Positions 1-8,278 of a stretch of 48,663 nt of DNA are shown piece after piece. Below the pieces are notes generated by a model that worked only from the letters and a program-made list of their open reading frames with translations, was not told the DNA's origin and did no database searches. Source of the DNA: Dichotomicrobium sp964466965 (lineage in GTDB: Bacteria > Pseudomonadota > Alphaproteobacteria > Rhizobiales > Rhodomicrobiaceae); the NCBI GenBank assembly GCA_964466965.1, contig CAYXPZ010000005.1, positions 1-48,663 of the forward strand, in the 5' to 3' direction. The number at the start of each line of letters is the position of its first letter. Position 1 is the first letter of the stretch. The position numbers and the translations under genes were made by a program.

Positions 1-371
1 TTGATGTCCTTGACCGAGCGCGCGCCGGTCTCCTCGTTGACATCGAAGGTGATCAGGCGAAGCGTGGCACGCAGCGGCGCCGCGAAGGTCAGATCGCGTT
101 GCTGGCATTCCTCGACATCGTATTTAGGGTCGTCAAACTCATAGCGGACGAATTCGAGCTGGGACCGCTGCGAGAAGTCCTGGATCGGGAAAACCGACGT
201 GAACACCGCCTGCAGCCCCTCATTGGGGCGCCCGCCCTTAGGTTCTTTGACCATCAAGAAATCGTCGTAGGAGCGCTTTTGCACCTCAATGAGGTTGGGC
301 ATCTCGGCCACTTCGCGAATTTGGCCGAAGGATTTGCGGACCCGCTTGCGTCCGGTGAATGTTTGCGCCAT
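1..371 (-). CDS. rpoB: RNA polymerase beta subunit, N-terminal part (truncated by window edge)
   Basis: This is the first ~123 codons of the beta subunit of DNA-directed RNA polymerase; the rest lies beyond position 1. The translation begins MAQTFTGRKRVRKSFG, continues with PNLIEVQKRSYDDFL, and includes FVRYEFDDPKYDVEECQQRD, which is typical of the alphaproteobacterial beta N-terminus. Two ATG codons are adjacent (374-372 and 371-369). The second is preferred because an AGGAG Shine-Dalgarno sequence lies 5 nt upstream of it but only 2 nt upstream of the first. It follows rplL in the same direction, as in the conserved rplJL-rpoBC operon. A 187-nt gap separates it from rplL and contains a perfect palindrome. 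Confidence 0.97.
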   Translation of the reverse strand, partial: MAQTFTGRKRVRKSFGQIREVAEMPNLIEVQKRSYDDFLMVKEPKGGRPNEGLQAVFTSVFPIQDFSQRSQLEFVRYEFDDPKYDVEECQQRDLTFAAPLRATLRLITFDVNEETGARSVKDI

Positions 372-405
372 CATCACTCCTTGTCGCACCCGTGGTTCGG
401 TCACA

Positions 406-427
406 CGCCTTAATCCGGATTAAGGCG
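406..427. promoter_or_regulatory. 22-bp perfect palindrome in the rplL-rpoB spacer
   Basis: The half-site CGCCTTAATCC is followed directly by its exact reverse complement, giving 22 bp with no mismatch, 35 bp upstream of the rpoB start. As RNA it could form a hairpin, although with no unpaired loop its tip must open. In Escherichia coli the rplL-rpoB spacer carries an RNase III processing site and a partial attenuator. A similar role here is inference. It could instead be a dyad for a DNA-binding protein. There is no U-tract next to it to suggest a complete terminator. Confidence 0.5.
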
Positions 428-558
428 CAGAAAAGCTGCTTGCCGCGCACGCCAGCCGCCGAGCGCGCGGGGAAAGCATCTCTTCAGAAGCGCCGGCGGG
501 ACAGAAACCCATCCCAGCCGGCTGAGTGTTCGTTGCAGGCATGCACCTGCGAGCGCTC

Positions 559-957
559 CTACTTGACTTCGATTTTAGCGCCAGCGTCTTCCAGCTTCTT
601 CTTGATCTCTTCCGCCTCTTCTTTCGGAATGCCTTCCTTGAGCGGCTTAGGCGCGCCCTCGACAAGCTCTTTGGCTTCTTTCAGACCGAGACCGGTAATG
701 CCGCGGACTTCCTTGATGACGCCGATCTTGTTGTCACCGAAAGAGGCCAGAACGACATCAAATTCGGTCTGCTCTTCGGCTGGCTCCGCCTCGGCGGCAC
801 CACCCGGTGCCCCGGGCATCGCGCCCATCGGCATGGCCATCGGCGCGGCGGCCGCGGACACGCCCCACTCGTCTTCAAGTTTCTTCACCAGTTCGGCGAC
901 TTCCAGCACCGTAAGCTGAGACAGTTCTTCGTAAATACGATCGGTTGCTTCTGACAT
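559..957 (-). CDS. rplL: 50S ribosomal protein L7/L12
   Basis: L7/L12 forms the multi-copy ribosomal stalk that recruits and stimulates the translational GTPases. The 132-residue product has three visible parts. The N-terminal dimerisation helix pair lies at about 1-33 (IYEELSQLTVLEVAELVKKL). An Ala/Pro/Met/Gly-rich flexible hinge lies at about 34-62. The C-terminal factor-binding domain contains FDVVLASFGDNKIGVIKEVR, GLGLKEAKELVE and GAKIEVK. Length matches the family (about 120-130). It lies 54 bp downstream of rplJ in the same direction, as expected for the L10-L12 co-transcribed pair, which assembles as L10(L12)n. Confidence 0.98.
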   Translation of the reverse strand: MSEATDRIYEELSQLTVLEVAELVKKLEDEWGVSAAAAPMAMPMGAMPGAPGGAAEAEPAEEQTEFDVVLASFGDNKIGVIKEVRGITGLGLKEAKELVEGAPKPLKEGIPKEEAEEIKKKLEDAGAKIEVK

Positions 958-1011
958 TGCCTTGTACCTTGCTTTCGTTTGGCTCTTTTAGATGGATGTT
1001 GTGCCAAGATC

Positions 1012-1566
1012 CTATGCTGCTTCTTCCTGCTGACGCTGACGAGCCTGCAGCACCCCGATCAGATCGGAGGCCGGCGCATTCAGCGTGCGTGCCAGCTTCT
1101 CGCCCGGCGCATTCAGCGTGCGTACGAGCTTGCCGGCGGGCGCATTCAGGACTCCGACGAGTTTGGCGCGCATTTCGTCGATGGACGGCATGTCGGCGAG
1201 CGCTTTCACGCCCTCCTCGTCCACGGCCCCCTTGCCCACAATGCCGCCAATGATGATGAACTTGTTCTTCTCTTTGGCGAACTGCGTGGCCACTTTGGCC
1301 GGGGCGACCGGGTCCTCCGCATAAGCGATGCCGGTCGGTTCGACGAACATATCTGCGGCCGCAGCACGGTCGGTGTTCTGCAGCGCGATCTTGGCGAGGC
1401 GGTTTTTGACGACCTTGAACCGGGCTCCGGCCGCTTTCATGCGTTCGCGGAGATCGGTCATTTCGGCCACCGTGAGTCCGGTGTAGCGTGCGACGACGAC
1501 AGAGCCGGACTCTTCAAAGACGTGGCCGAGCTGCTCGACCATTTCGACTTTTTCGGCTCGTTCCAC
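1012..1566 (-). CDS. rplJ: 50S ribosomal protein L10
   Basis: L10 anchors the L7/L12 dimers to 23S rRNA and represses its own mRNA in well-studied bacteria. A GTG start at 1566 is chosen because GGAG lies upstream at good spacing and because the product (184 residues, VERAEKVEMVEQLGHVF at the start) then has family length. The frame stays open upstream to 1710, but that extension has no family similarity. The globular part (ARYTGLTVAEMTDLR, FKVVKNRLAKIAL, EEGVKALADMPS) is normal. The C-terminal region that binds L7/L12 holds three in-frame 11-residue repeats beginning LNAP (about residues 132-164), encoded by three 33-bp units at 1075-1173. Confidence 0.96.
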   Translation of the reverse strand: MERAEKVEMVEQLGHVFEESGSVVVARYTGLTVAEMTDLRERMKAAGARFKVVKNRLAKIALQNTDRAAAADMFVEPTGIAYAEDPVAPAKVATQFAKEKNKFIIIGGIVGKGAVDEEGVKALADMPSIDEMRAKLVGVLNAPAGKLVRTLNAPGEKLARTLNAPASDLIGVLQARQRQQEEAA

Positions 1567-1926
1567 CGCGTCTCTCCAAGTTGTCGTGGCGGGACCGGAC
1601 CAGCCGGTCTCCCCCGCTTCCATCATGTCGCCAGCCTTTATCGAAGGCCCGAGCGACAGTTGCGAGAACCTGTCCCAAGGGCCGCGGCTGACGCGCCAAA
1701 CGCAAGGCATGGCGTTCAGTCACGTAAGCACGTTGACCACACGGGCTGCCGTGCCGGTCGTGTGCTTCACCCCTGTCTATTGCGGGCCCCGAAGGATTAA
1801 GCCGTTGCCGGCACCCCCAGTCTTGGACAGGATTGTTGCCGAGCCGATGCTGGCCCAGCGTTTTCCCGGCGCCTGAACGCCGGAAACTCGTGACGGCATT
1901 TACCGCCTGACTCCGCAATCAGCGCC
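1567..1926 (-). promoter_or_regulatory. rplA-rplJ spacer, probable L10 leader
   Basis: This 360-nt non-coding stretch lies between rplA and rplJ. In many bacteria the equivalent interval carries a promoter and the structured L10 leader to which L10(L12)4 binds for autoregulation, so that is the most likely content. I could not fold it or assign the kink-turn. One short perfect hairpin is visible at 1866-1883 (CCGGCG stem, six-base loop). It has no U-tract on the minus strand and is therefore not a convincing terminator. No credible gene is seen here. Confidence 0.4.
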
Positions 1927-2625
1927 TCAAGCGTTGAGAACGCTTTGTGTATCCACCTGAATGCCCGGCCCCATCGTCGATGTTACCGAGAACTTTTTCA
2001 GGTATGTCCCTTTAGCGCCGGCAGGCTTCGCCTTCATCACCGCATCGGCGAAGGCGCGAATATTCTGCACGAGCGCATCCTCGTCGAAGCTGGCCTTGCC
2101 GACACCGGCATGAATGATGCCCGCTTTCTCGACCCGGAACTCGACCGCACCGCCCTTAGCGGACTTCACCGCTTCGGCGATGTCGTTCGTGACAGTGCCG
2201 ACTTTCGGATTCGGCATCATGCCGCGCGGCCCCAGCACCTTGCCCAGCCGGCCGACGAGCGGCATCATGTCCGGCGTAGCAATACATTTATCAAAGTTAA
2301 TATTGCCTTTCTGCACCTCTTCCACGAGGTCTTCAGCGCCGACAACATCCGCGCCGGCCTCGCGCGCCTCATCCTGGCGTTCCGCCTTGGCAAACACAGC
2401 CACGCGCACCGCGCGACCGGTGCCGTTGGGAAGCTGGCAGACCCCGCGCACCATCTGGTCGGCGTGTCGCGGATCAACGCCGAGATTCACAGCCACTTCC
2501 ACCGTCTCATCGAACTTCGCCACCGCGCTCTGCTTGATGAGCTTGACGGCTTCGGCGATGTCATAGGCCTTTTCGCGTTCGACATTCGCGCGCAGGCCGC
2601 GCAAGCGTTTTCCGATCTTTGTCAT
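1927..2625 (-). CDS. rplA: 50S ribosomal protein L1
   Basis: L1 binds 23S rRNA in the mobile L1 stalk, helps release E-site tRNA, and in E. coli represses the L11 operon mRNA. The 232-residue product has the usual length. It shows the N-terminal MTKIGKRLRGLRANV, the conserved segments VEVAVNLGVDPRHADQMVRG and LGKVLGPRGMMPNPKVGTVT, and the C-terminal VKSAKGGAVEFRVEKAGIIH. It follows rplK after a 5-bp gap, so the two are almost certainly co-transcribed and translationally coupled. Confidence 0.98.
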   Translation of the reverse strand: MTKIGKRLRGLRANVEREKAYDIAEAVKLIKQSAVAKFDETVEVAVNLGVDPRHADQMVRGVCQLPNGTGRAVRVAVFAKAERQDEAREAGADVVGAEDLVEEVQKGNINFDKCIATPDMMPLVGRLGKVLGPRGMMPNPKVGTVTNDIAEAVKSAKGGAVEFRVEKAGIIHAGVGKASFDEDALVQNIRAFADAVMKAKPAGAKGTYLKKFSVTSTMGPGIQVDTQSVLNA

Positions 2626-2630
2626 CGCTC

Positions 2631-3059
2631 TTACTCCTGCACCGCCAAGCCCATGGATCTTGCCGACCCTTCGACAATGCGCATGGCCGCCTCGACGTCG
2701 TCCGTGTTAAAGTCCTTGAGCTTCGCTTCAGCGATCTCGCGGATCTGCTCCCGCGTTACCGAGCCAGCCTTGGTGCGGCCCGGCTCCTTGCCGCCAGACT
2801 TCAGGCCCGCCGCCTTTTTCAGGTAGTGGGCCGCCGGCGGCGTCTTTAGCGCGAAGGTGAAGGACTTGTCCTGATAGATGGTGATCAGCACCGGCACCGG
2901 CGCGCCCGGCTCGATCTCGCCCGACGCAGCATTGAACGCCTTGCAGAACTCCATGATATTCAGCCCGCGCTGGCCAAGCGCCGGTCCGATCGGCGGCGAC
3001 GGGTTGGCCTGGCCGGCTGGCACCTGAAGTTTGAGATAGCCTGTAACTTTCTTCGCCAT
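2631..3059 (-). CDS. rplK: 50S ribosomal protein L11
   Basis: L11 forms, with 23S rRNA helices 43/44, the GTPase-associated centre and is needed for RelA activation in bacteria that use it. The ATG at 3059 gives 142 residues, the family length, beginning MAKKVTGYLKLQVPAGQANP and with AGGGG a few bases upstream. The conserved SPPIGPALGQRGLNIMEFC and the C-terminal RNA-binding domain (EIAEAKLKDFNTDDVEAAMR) are present. The frame continues 26 codons further upstream, but that extension is not part of the family. It is followed at 5 bp by rplA. Confidence 0.98.
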   Translation of the reverse strand: MAKKVTGYLKLQVPAGQANPSPPIGPALGQRGLNIMEFCKAFNAASGEIEPGAPVPVLITIYQDKSFTFALKTPPAAHYLKKAAGLKSGGKEPGRTKAGSVTREQIREIAEAKLKDFNTDDVEAAMRIVEGSARSMGLAVQE

Positions 3060-3248
3060 CACGTTCCCCTGTGATATGCGCAGCAGACACCTGCTGCAGT
3101 GGGTTAGCGGTTCGACGGGCGGCGTGCCCTCCCGCAAGAAAGGCTGTTGCGCGGCGACCGGAACATTAATCCGGGGAGTCGCCGGCCCGTGTGGCGCAGG
3201 GCGATCGATGAGGCCGGCTTACCCCTGCACTCGGCGCTGCCGCGGCGC

Positions 3249-3779
3249 CTACATCTTCTCGACTTGTCCGTATTCCAATTCAACCGGCGTGGCCCGCCCA
3301 AAAATCGACACCGCGACCTTCAGGCGCGAACGCTCTTCATCCACCTCCTCGACCAGACCGTTGAACGAGGCAAATGGCCCGTCCGCGACGCGAACTTGCT
3401 CGCCCACCTCGAAGGTGACCGTCGGCTTTGGCCGCTCCACGCCCTCCTGCACCTGATGCAGGATGCGATTCGCCTCATCCTCGGAAATCGCGATCGGCTT
3501 GTTCTCAGCGCCAAGAAAGCCTGTCACCTTTGGCGTACTTTTCACGAGATGATAAGTGGCGTCGGTCATCTCCATCTTGACCAGGACGTAGCCGGGGAAG
3601 AATTTCCGCTCCGCGCTAACCTTGCGGCCGCGGCGCATTTCAACGACTTCTTCCATGGGAACGAGAACTTCTTCGAAAGCATCGGTGAGACCTCGGGTCT
3701 CAGCCTCCTTTTTGATGCTCTCCGCCACCTTCTTCTCGAAATTTGCGTATGTATGAACGATATACCAGCGGTTCGCCAT
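3249..3779 (-). CDS. nusG: Transcription termination/antitermination factor NusG
   Basis: NusG binds the beta-prime clamp helices of RNA polymerase, suppresses pausing, and links transcription to Rho or to the ribosome (S10). The 176-residue product has the NGN domain (RWYIVHTYANFEKKVAESIK, RKFFPGYVLVKMEM) and a C-terminal KOW domain (GEQVRVADGPFASFNGLVEEV followed by VSIFGRATPVELEY). It sits between secE and rplK in the usual order. A 189-nt spacer separates it from rplK and could hold the promoter or leader of the L11-L1 genes; I see no specific motif there. Confidence 0.98.
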   Translation of the reverse strand: MANRWYIVHTYANFEKKVAESIKKEAETRGLTDAFEEVLVPMEEVVEMRRGRKVSAERKFFPGYVLVKMEMTDATYHLVKSTPKVTGFLGAENKPIAISEDEANRILHQVQEGVERPKPTVTFEVGEQVRVADGPFASFNGLVEEVDEERSRLKVAVSIFGRATPVELEYGQVEKM

Positions 3780-3844
3780 GGCCTGCCTGATGGCCTCTGT
3801 TACTTTTCAAAATTGCGGCGTGGGAAGCGGCCAAGTCCGTGCGA

Positions 3845-4042
3845 TCAACGCCCAGCGTCGAGCAAAAGACCGACGATCCCGCCGAGGATCTGATCGGCAA
3901 TGAAGAAAAAGATCGACGCCAGCGCCACCATGATAAGCACCATGATGGTGGTAATGATGGTTTCTTTACGCGTCGGCCAAGTCACCTTGGCCGTTTCCGC
4001 GCGGACCTGTTGGATGAATTCGAAAGGATTGGTCTTCGCCAT
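3845..4042 (-). CDS. secE: Preprotein translocase subunit SecE
   Basis: SecE clamps the SecY channel of the Sec translocon in the inner membrane. The 65-residue product is the short single-span form normal for alphaproteobacteria. It has an amphipathic helix with the conserved VTWPTRKET motif (about residues 20-28), followed by one membrane segment (about 30-56, rich in Ile/Met/Val/Phe). It lies 65 bp upstream of nusG and downstream of tRNA-Trp, which is the usual neighbourhood. Confidence 0.97.
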   Translation of the reverse strand: MAKTNPFEFIQQVRAETAKVTWPTRKETIITTIMVLIMVALASIFFFIADQILGGIVGLLLDAGR

Positions 4043-4184
4043 GCTGTCCGAAACTCCGCCGCACCAGTAAGTTGTCGAAGCGGTGTGCGCGCGTTCTCAC
4101 GCCATATCGACTCGCGTTCTCACGCGGTGCCGAGACGCGCGTCACCGGCGGGCGCCCGAACTCAAGCTGAGCATGATCTCCGAT

Positions 4185-4261
4185 TGGCAGGAGTGGAGGG
4201 ACTCGAACCCCCAACCCCCGGTTTTGGAGACCGGTGCTCTAGCCGATTGAGCTACACTCCT
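4185..4261 (-). tRNA. tRNA-Trp (CCA anticodon)
   Basis: On the minus strand the acceptor stem AGGAGTG pairs with CACTCCT, followed by discriminator G and an encoded CCA (4187-4185). The D-arm (GTAGCTCAATCGGCTAGAGC), an anticodon loop carrying CCA within CTCCAAA, and the T-loop GGTTCGAGTCC are all present. It precedes secE and nusG, the standard alphaproteobacterial order. A plus-strand reading frame across it gives a false protein and was rejected. Confidence 0.97.
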
Positions 4262-4486
4262 CAACGCGCCCACCCGCGCTCGCGCGTTCGGACGCCTGAA
4301 AACGCGACGACGCGACCCAGCCCCTTTCAGCCTGACCCTTGATCAAACATTGGGGAAGAGCCGCAACAGCTTCCGGTGTCTTTTAAACCTGAGCGGCGAC
4401 GAATAACACCGAATGCGCGGGAACGCCAGCAGAAAATTGTTGATTTCCTGTGGAAAGTTGCTCCACGGCTGCGTTTGGCGCTATGT

Positions 4487-4560
4487 TGGAGCGGGTGAAG
4501 GGAATCGAACCCTCATCTTGAGCTTGGAAGGCTCCTGCTCTACCATTGAGCTACACCCGC
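4487..4560 (-). tRNA. tRNA-Gly (UCC anticodon)
   Basis: On the minus strand the acceptor stem GCGGGTG pairs with CACCCGC. It is followed by discriminator U and an encoded CCA. The D-arm GTAGCTCAATGGTAGAGC, an anticodon loop CTTCCAA giving UCC, and the T-arm GGTTCGATTCC are clear. It lies about 225 bp upstream of tRNA-Trp in the same orientation. The space between the two tRNAs holds no recognisable gene. Confidence 0.97.
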
Positions 4561-4571
4561 CCTTCAACGCG

Positions 4572-4579
4572 GATATAAC
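4572..4579 (-). promoter_or_regulatory. Possible -10 element for tRNA-Gly
   Basis: Read on the minus strand this is GTTATATC. It matches the Caulobacter housekeeping -10 consensus GCTANAWC except at position 2, and lies 12 bp before the tRNA-Gly 5' end, a suitable distance. No convincing -35 was found at the expected spacing. Confidence 0.3.
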
Positions 4580-4698
4580 GCCTCCAGAGCGCGTTGACCA
4601 CCCTGTTCTCGCGCATCTGCCCTGCCCCAACGACGCCGTAAACGCGCTACATCAATAACAAGCGAATCGAGCGAAACGCCGTTAGCAAGGATTCCTCT

Positions 4699-5340
4699 AT
4701 GGCCGATCAGGTTATCTTTTATACTCATCCGTGGTCGCGCGGGCGGATTGTCCGCTGGATGCTCGAGGAAGTCGGCGTTCCCCACGAGACGAAAGTGATT
4801 GATTACGGCCCGGCCATGAAGTCGTCCGATTATCTCGCCGTCAACCCGATGGGGAAGGTGCCAGCGTTGGCCCATGGCGATCATGTGGTAACCGAAAGCG
4901 CAGCCATTATCGCCTACCTGGCCGACGCGTTCCCCGACGCCGGTCTCGCGCCGCCGGCCGGCAGCGCGCTTCGCGGCCCCTACTATCGCTGGCTGTTCTT
5001 CGCCGCGGGGCCGCTTGAGACGGCTGTGCTCAACGAGGTGCTGGACCTGGCGGTGCCGGACGACAAGCGCGGCATGGTCGGCTACGGCACACTGGAGACA
5101 ACGCTCGCCGCGCTGGAAAATGCGCTGAAGGGTCGCGACACACTGGTTGGCGATAGCTTCACGGCGGCAGACCTCTATGTTGCCGCGCACCTTGGCTGGT
5201 ATCTCGAACAGGGCATCATTCAGGCGCGCCCCGATTTTGTTCGTTATGCCAAGCTTCACGGATCACGGCCAGCGATGAAACGCGCTAGCGAGATCGACGA
5301 TGCCCTGTCGCCGCATCACCCGATGCCCGGCGCATCCTGA
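4699..5340 (+). CDS. Glutathione S-transferase family protein
   Basis: This is a predicted cytosolic glutathione transferase of 213 residues. The N-terminal thioredoxin-like domain (about 1-80) includes FYTHPWSRGRIVRWMLEEVG, the cis-Pro region NPMGKVPAL and the glutathione-contacting TESAAIIAYLAD. The all-helical C-terminal domain contains LVGDSFTAADLYVAAHLGWY, the usual N-capping box region. The start is supported by AAGGA 7 nt upstream. It is transcribed away from the tRNA genes and towards gyrA. Substrate cannot be deduced. It is not similar enough to the second transferase at 47657 to look like a recent duplicate. Confidence 0.9.
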   Translation: MADQVIFYTHPWSRGRIVRWMLEEVGVPHETKVIDYGPAMKSSDYLAVNPMGKVPALAHGDHVVTESAAIIAYLADAFPDAGLAPPAGSALRGPYYRWLFFAAGPLETAVLNEVLDLAVPDDKRGMVGYGTLETTLAALENALKGRDTLVGDSFTAADLYVAAHLGWYLEQGIIQARPDFVRYAKLHGSRPAMKRASEIDDALSPHHPMPGAS

Positions 5341-5485
5341 GATAACCGTGCATAGCTGGCGTCTGCCTCGCCCCCGCCATTTGCGTCGGGCCGCGCAATG
5401 GCTATATTCCACGCAGCACTGATCGCTGCCGCCAAAGGCGGCGCATCCGCCTATCGTCCACCGCTGACAACAAGATAACCGCATA

Positions 5486-8248
5486 GTGTCCGACAACTCC
5501 GATATCCCCGGCGCCGCGCCCGATGACGGCGGCTTCGACATCCGCACCAGGTCCATCACCAGCGAGATGCGCAGCTCCTATCTCGATTACGCGATGAGCG
5601 TGATCGTGAGCCGCGCGCTCCCGGACGTGCGCGACGGCCTCAAGCCGGTGCACCGGCGCATCCTCTACACGATGCAGGAAAACGGTCTGGACTGGAACAA
5701 ACCCTACAAGAAGGCCGCGCGCGTCGTCGGCGACGTCATGGGCCGCTACCACCCTCACGGCGACCAGGCGATCTACGACGCGCTGGTGCGCATGGCGCAG
5801 GATTTCTCTATGCGTCTGCCGCTGGTTGACGGCCAGGGCAACTTCGGCTCCATCGATGGCGATCCGCCCGCGGCTATGCGGTATACCGAGTGCCGGCTGG
5901 AGAAAGTCGCGCACTCGTTACTCGACGATATCGACAAAGACACCGTCAATTACCAGGACAACTACGATAATAGTGAGCGCGAGCCGACCGTCCTGCCCGC
6001 CAAGTTCCCGAACCTGCTGGTTAACGGCGCAGGCGGCATCGCGGTCGGACTGGCGACGAATATTCCGCCTCACAACCTCGTCGAAGTAACAAACGCCTGC
6101 ATGGCGTATCTCGATGATCCGGCAATCACCATCGATGAACTGAACGAGATTATCCCTGGCCCCGACTTCCCCACAGGCGGGATCATCCTGGGGCGCATCG
6201 GAGCGCGCTCTGCCTATCACAAGGGGCGCGGCTCGATCATTATGCGCGGCAAGGTCCACACCGAGACCATCCGCAAGGACCGCGAAGCGCTGATCGTCAC
6301 CGAGGTGCCCTACCAAGTGAATAAGGCCGGCATGATCGAGAAGATCGCCGAGCTTGTGCGCGAAAAGCGGATCGAGGGCATTTCCGATGTCCGCGACGAG
6401 TCTGACCGGGACGGTTACCGCGTCGTCATCGAATTACGCCGCGACGCCAACGCCGATGTCGTCCGCAATCAGCTTTACCGCTACACGCCGCTGCAGACGT
6501 CTTTCGGCGCGAATCTCGTCGCGCTGAACGGCGGGCGGCCCGAACAGCTCAATCTCAAAGACCTGATCCGTTCGTTCACCGCCTTCCGCGAGGAGGTCGT
6601 CAGCCGGCGCACCAAATTCTTGCTGGCGAAAGCGCGGGAGCGCGCGCATGTACTGGTTGGCCTGGCCATCGCGGTCGCCAATATCGATGAGGTCATCAAA
6701 CTGATCCGTAGCGCGCCGGACCCGGCGACCGCGCGCGGACAGCTCATGGAACGACGCTGGCCCGCGCAGGATGTTGCGCCGCTGGTCGCGCTGATTCAGG
6801 ACGCGCGCCACGTCGTCGCCGATGACGGCACCTATGTACTGTCCGCCGAGCAGGCCAAGGCTATCCTCGATCTGCGTCTGCAGCGCCTGACAGCGCTCGG
6901 GCGCGACGAGATCGGCGACGAGCTCAACGGCCTCGGCGAAAAGATCAAGGACTACCTCGACATCCTGCGCTCGCGCGCCCGCATCATCCAAATCATCAAG
7001 GACGAGTTGAACGAGATCGCCAACGCCTTCGGCACACCGCGCCGCACCGAGATCATCGAATACGCCGGCGAGGTCGAGGACGAAGACCTGATCCAGCGCG
7101 AAGACGTGGTCGTCACGGTCAGCCATCGCGGCTATGTCAAGCGCGTGCCTCTGGCGACCTACCGCGCCCAGCGCCGCGGCGGCAAGGGCCGCGCGGGCAT
7201 GTCCACGCGCCAGGAGGACTTCGTCAGGCGGCTGTTCATCGCCAACACCCACACGCCCGTGCTGTTCTTCTCCTCGCGCGGCATGGTCTACAAGATGAAG
7301 GTGTGGAAGCTGCCGGCCGCGCAACCGCAATCCCAGGGCAAGGCGCTCATCAATCTGCTGCCGCTCGATCAGGACGAGTGGATCACATCGATCCTGCCGC
7401 TGCCCGAGAACGAGGACAGCTGGGATAACCTGCATGTCATGTTCGCCACGGCTGACGGCAATGTCCGGCGCAACAAGCTGTCCGAGTTCGTCGAGGTGCG
7501 CCAGAGCGGCAAGATTGCCATGAAGCTTGAAGCGGGCCAGCGGATCATCGGCGTTGAGACCTGCTCGGGCGACGATGATGTGCTGCTGACAACAGCAAAG
7601 GGCCGCGCTATCCGCTTCCCGGTGACGGCGGTGCGCGAGTTCAAGGGCCGCGAGGCGCGCGGGGTCATGGGGATCCGGCTTGAAGGCGATGACTCGGTGA
7701 TCTCGATGGCCATGCTCCGGCATGTCGACGCGCCGCCTGATGAACGCGCGGCCTATCTGCGGCAGGCGGGCGCAATGCGCCGGGCCGCAGGCGGCCAGGC
7801 CGCTGAAGAACAGGCGGAGGAGGCCACACCCGAGGCCGAAAACGGCGATGAAGAAGCGGTTGAACCAGGCGAACTCTCGCCGGAGCGCTATGCCGAACTG
7901 AGCGCCCGCGAACAATTCGTTCTCACCGTCTCGGAAAATGGCTTCGGCAAGCGCACCAGCGCCTATGAGTACCGGATTTCGGGACGCGGCGGCAAAGGCA
8001 TCATCGCCATGGTCGTGAACGAGCGCAACGGCCCGCTGGTCGGCGCATTCCCCGTGGAGGACACCGACCACATTATGCTGGTCACCGATCGCGGCAAACT
8101 GATCCGCTGCCCCGTAGAAGACATTTCGATCGTCGGCCGCGCCACGCAGGGCGTAAAGATCTTCTCGACCGCTGCGAGCGAACGTGTCGTGTCCGTCGTG
8201 CATATCCCGGAAGAAGACAGCGGCAACGGCGACGAAGCCGGGGACTGA
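5486..8248 (+). CDS. gyrA: DNA gyrase subunit A
   Basis: GyrA is the DNA breakage-reunion subunit of gyrase, which introduces negative supercoils with GyrB. The product has 920 residues from a GTG start; the reading MSDNSDIPG leads straight into ITSEMRSSYLDYAMSVIVSR. The catalytic tyrosine is Tyr133 in AAMRYTE. The quinolone-determining region reads HPHGDQAIYDA, with Gln94 at the position of E. coli Ser83 and Asp98 at Asp87. The GyrA-box QRRGGKG starts the C-terminal beta-pinwheel that wraps DNA. An acidic, Ala/Glu-rich insertion in the pinwheel (AAEEQAEEATPEAENGDEEA) is a feature I associate with alphaproteobacterial gyrases. The Shine-Dalgarno sequence is weak. Confidence 0.98.
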   Translation: MSDNSDIPGAAPDDGGFDIRTRSITSEMRSSYLDYAMSVIVSRALPDVRDGLKPVHRRILYTMQENGLDWNKPYKKAARVVGDVMGRYHPHGDQAIYDALVRMAQDFSMRLPLVDGQGNFGSIDGDPPAAMRYTECRLEKVAHSLLDDIDKDTVNYQDNYDNSEREPTVLPAKFPNLLVNGAGGIAVGLATNIPPHNLVEVTNACMAYLDDPAITIDELNEIIPGPDFPTGGIILGRIGARSAYHKGRGSIIMRGKVHTETIRKDREALIVTEVPYQVNKAGMIEKIAELVREKRIEGISDVRDESDRDGYRVVIELRRDANADVVRNQLYRYTPLQTSFGANLVALNGGRPEQLNLKDLIRSFTAFREEVVSRRTKFLLAKARERAHVLVGLAIAVANIDEVIKLIRSAPDPATARGQLMERRWPAQDVAPLVALIQDARHVVADDGTYVLSAEQAKAILDLRLQRLTALGRDEIGDELNGLGEKIKDYLDILRSRARIIQIIKDELNEIANAFGTPRRTEIIEYAGEVEDEDLIQREDVVVTVSHRGYVKRVPLATYRAQRRGGKGRAGMSTRQEDFVRRLFIANTHTPVLFFSSRGMVYKMKVWKLPAAQPQSQGKALINLLPLDQDEWITSILPLPENEDSWDNLHVMFATADGNVRRNKLSEFVEVRQSGKIAMKLEAGQRIIGVETCSGDDDVLLTTAKGRAIRFPVTAVREFKGREARGVMGIRLEGDDSVISMAMLRHVDAPPDERAAYLRQAGAMRRAAGGQAAEEQAEEATPEAENGDEEAVEPGELSPERYAELSAREQFVLTVSENGFGKRTSAYEYRISGRGGKGIIAMVVNERNGPLVGAFPVEDTDHIMLVTDRGKLIRCPVEDISIVGRATQGVKIFSTAASERVVSVVHIPEEDSGNGDEAGD

Positions 8249-8278
8249 GCCAGCGCAGGCCTGAGCGCGGAGCGTATC

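Noticed and set aside
3839..4342. Plus-strand frame of 167 codons with VEGLEPPTPGFGDRCSS
   Set aside because: It is the antisense of tRNA-Trp, a well-known source of false protein annotations.
4413..4658. Plus-strand frame with GEGNRTLILSLEGSCS
   Set aside because: Antisense of tRNA-Gly, a false frame.
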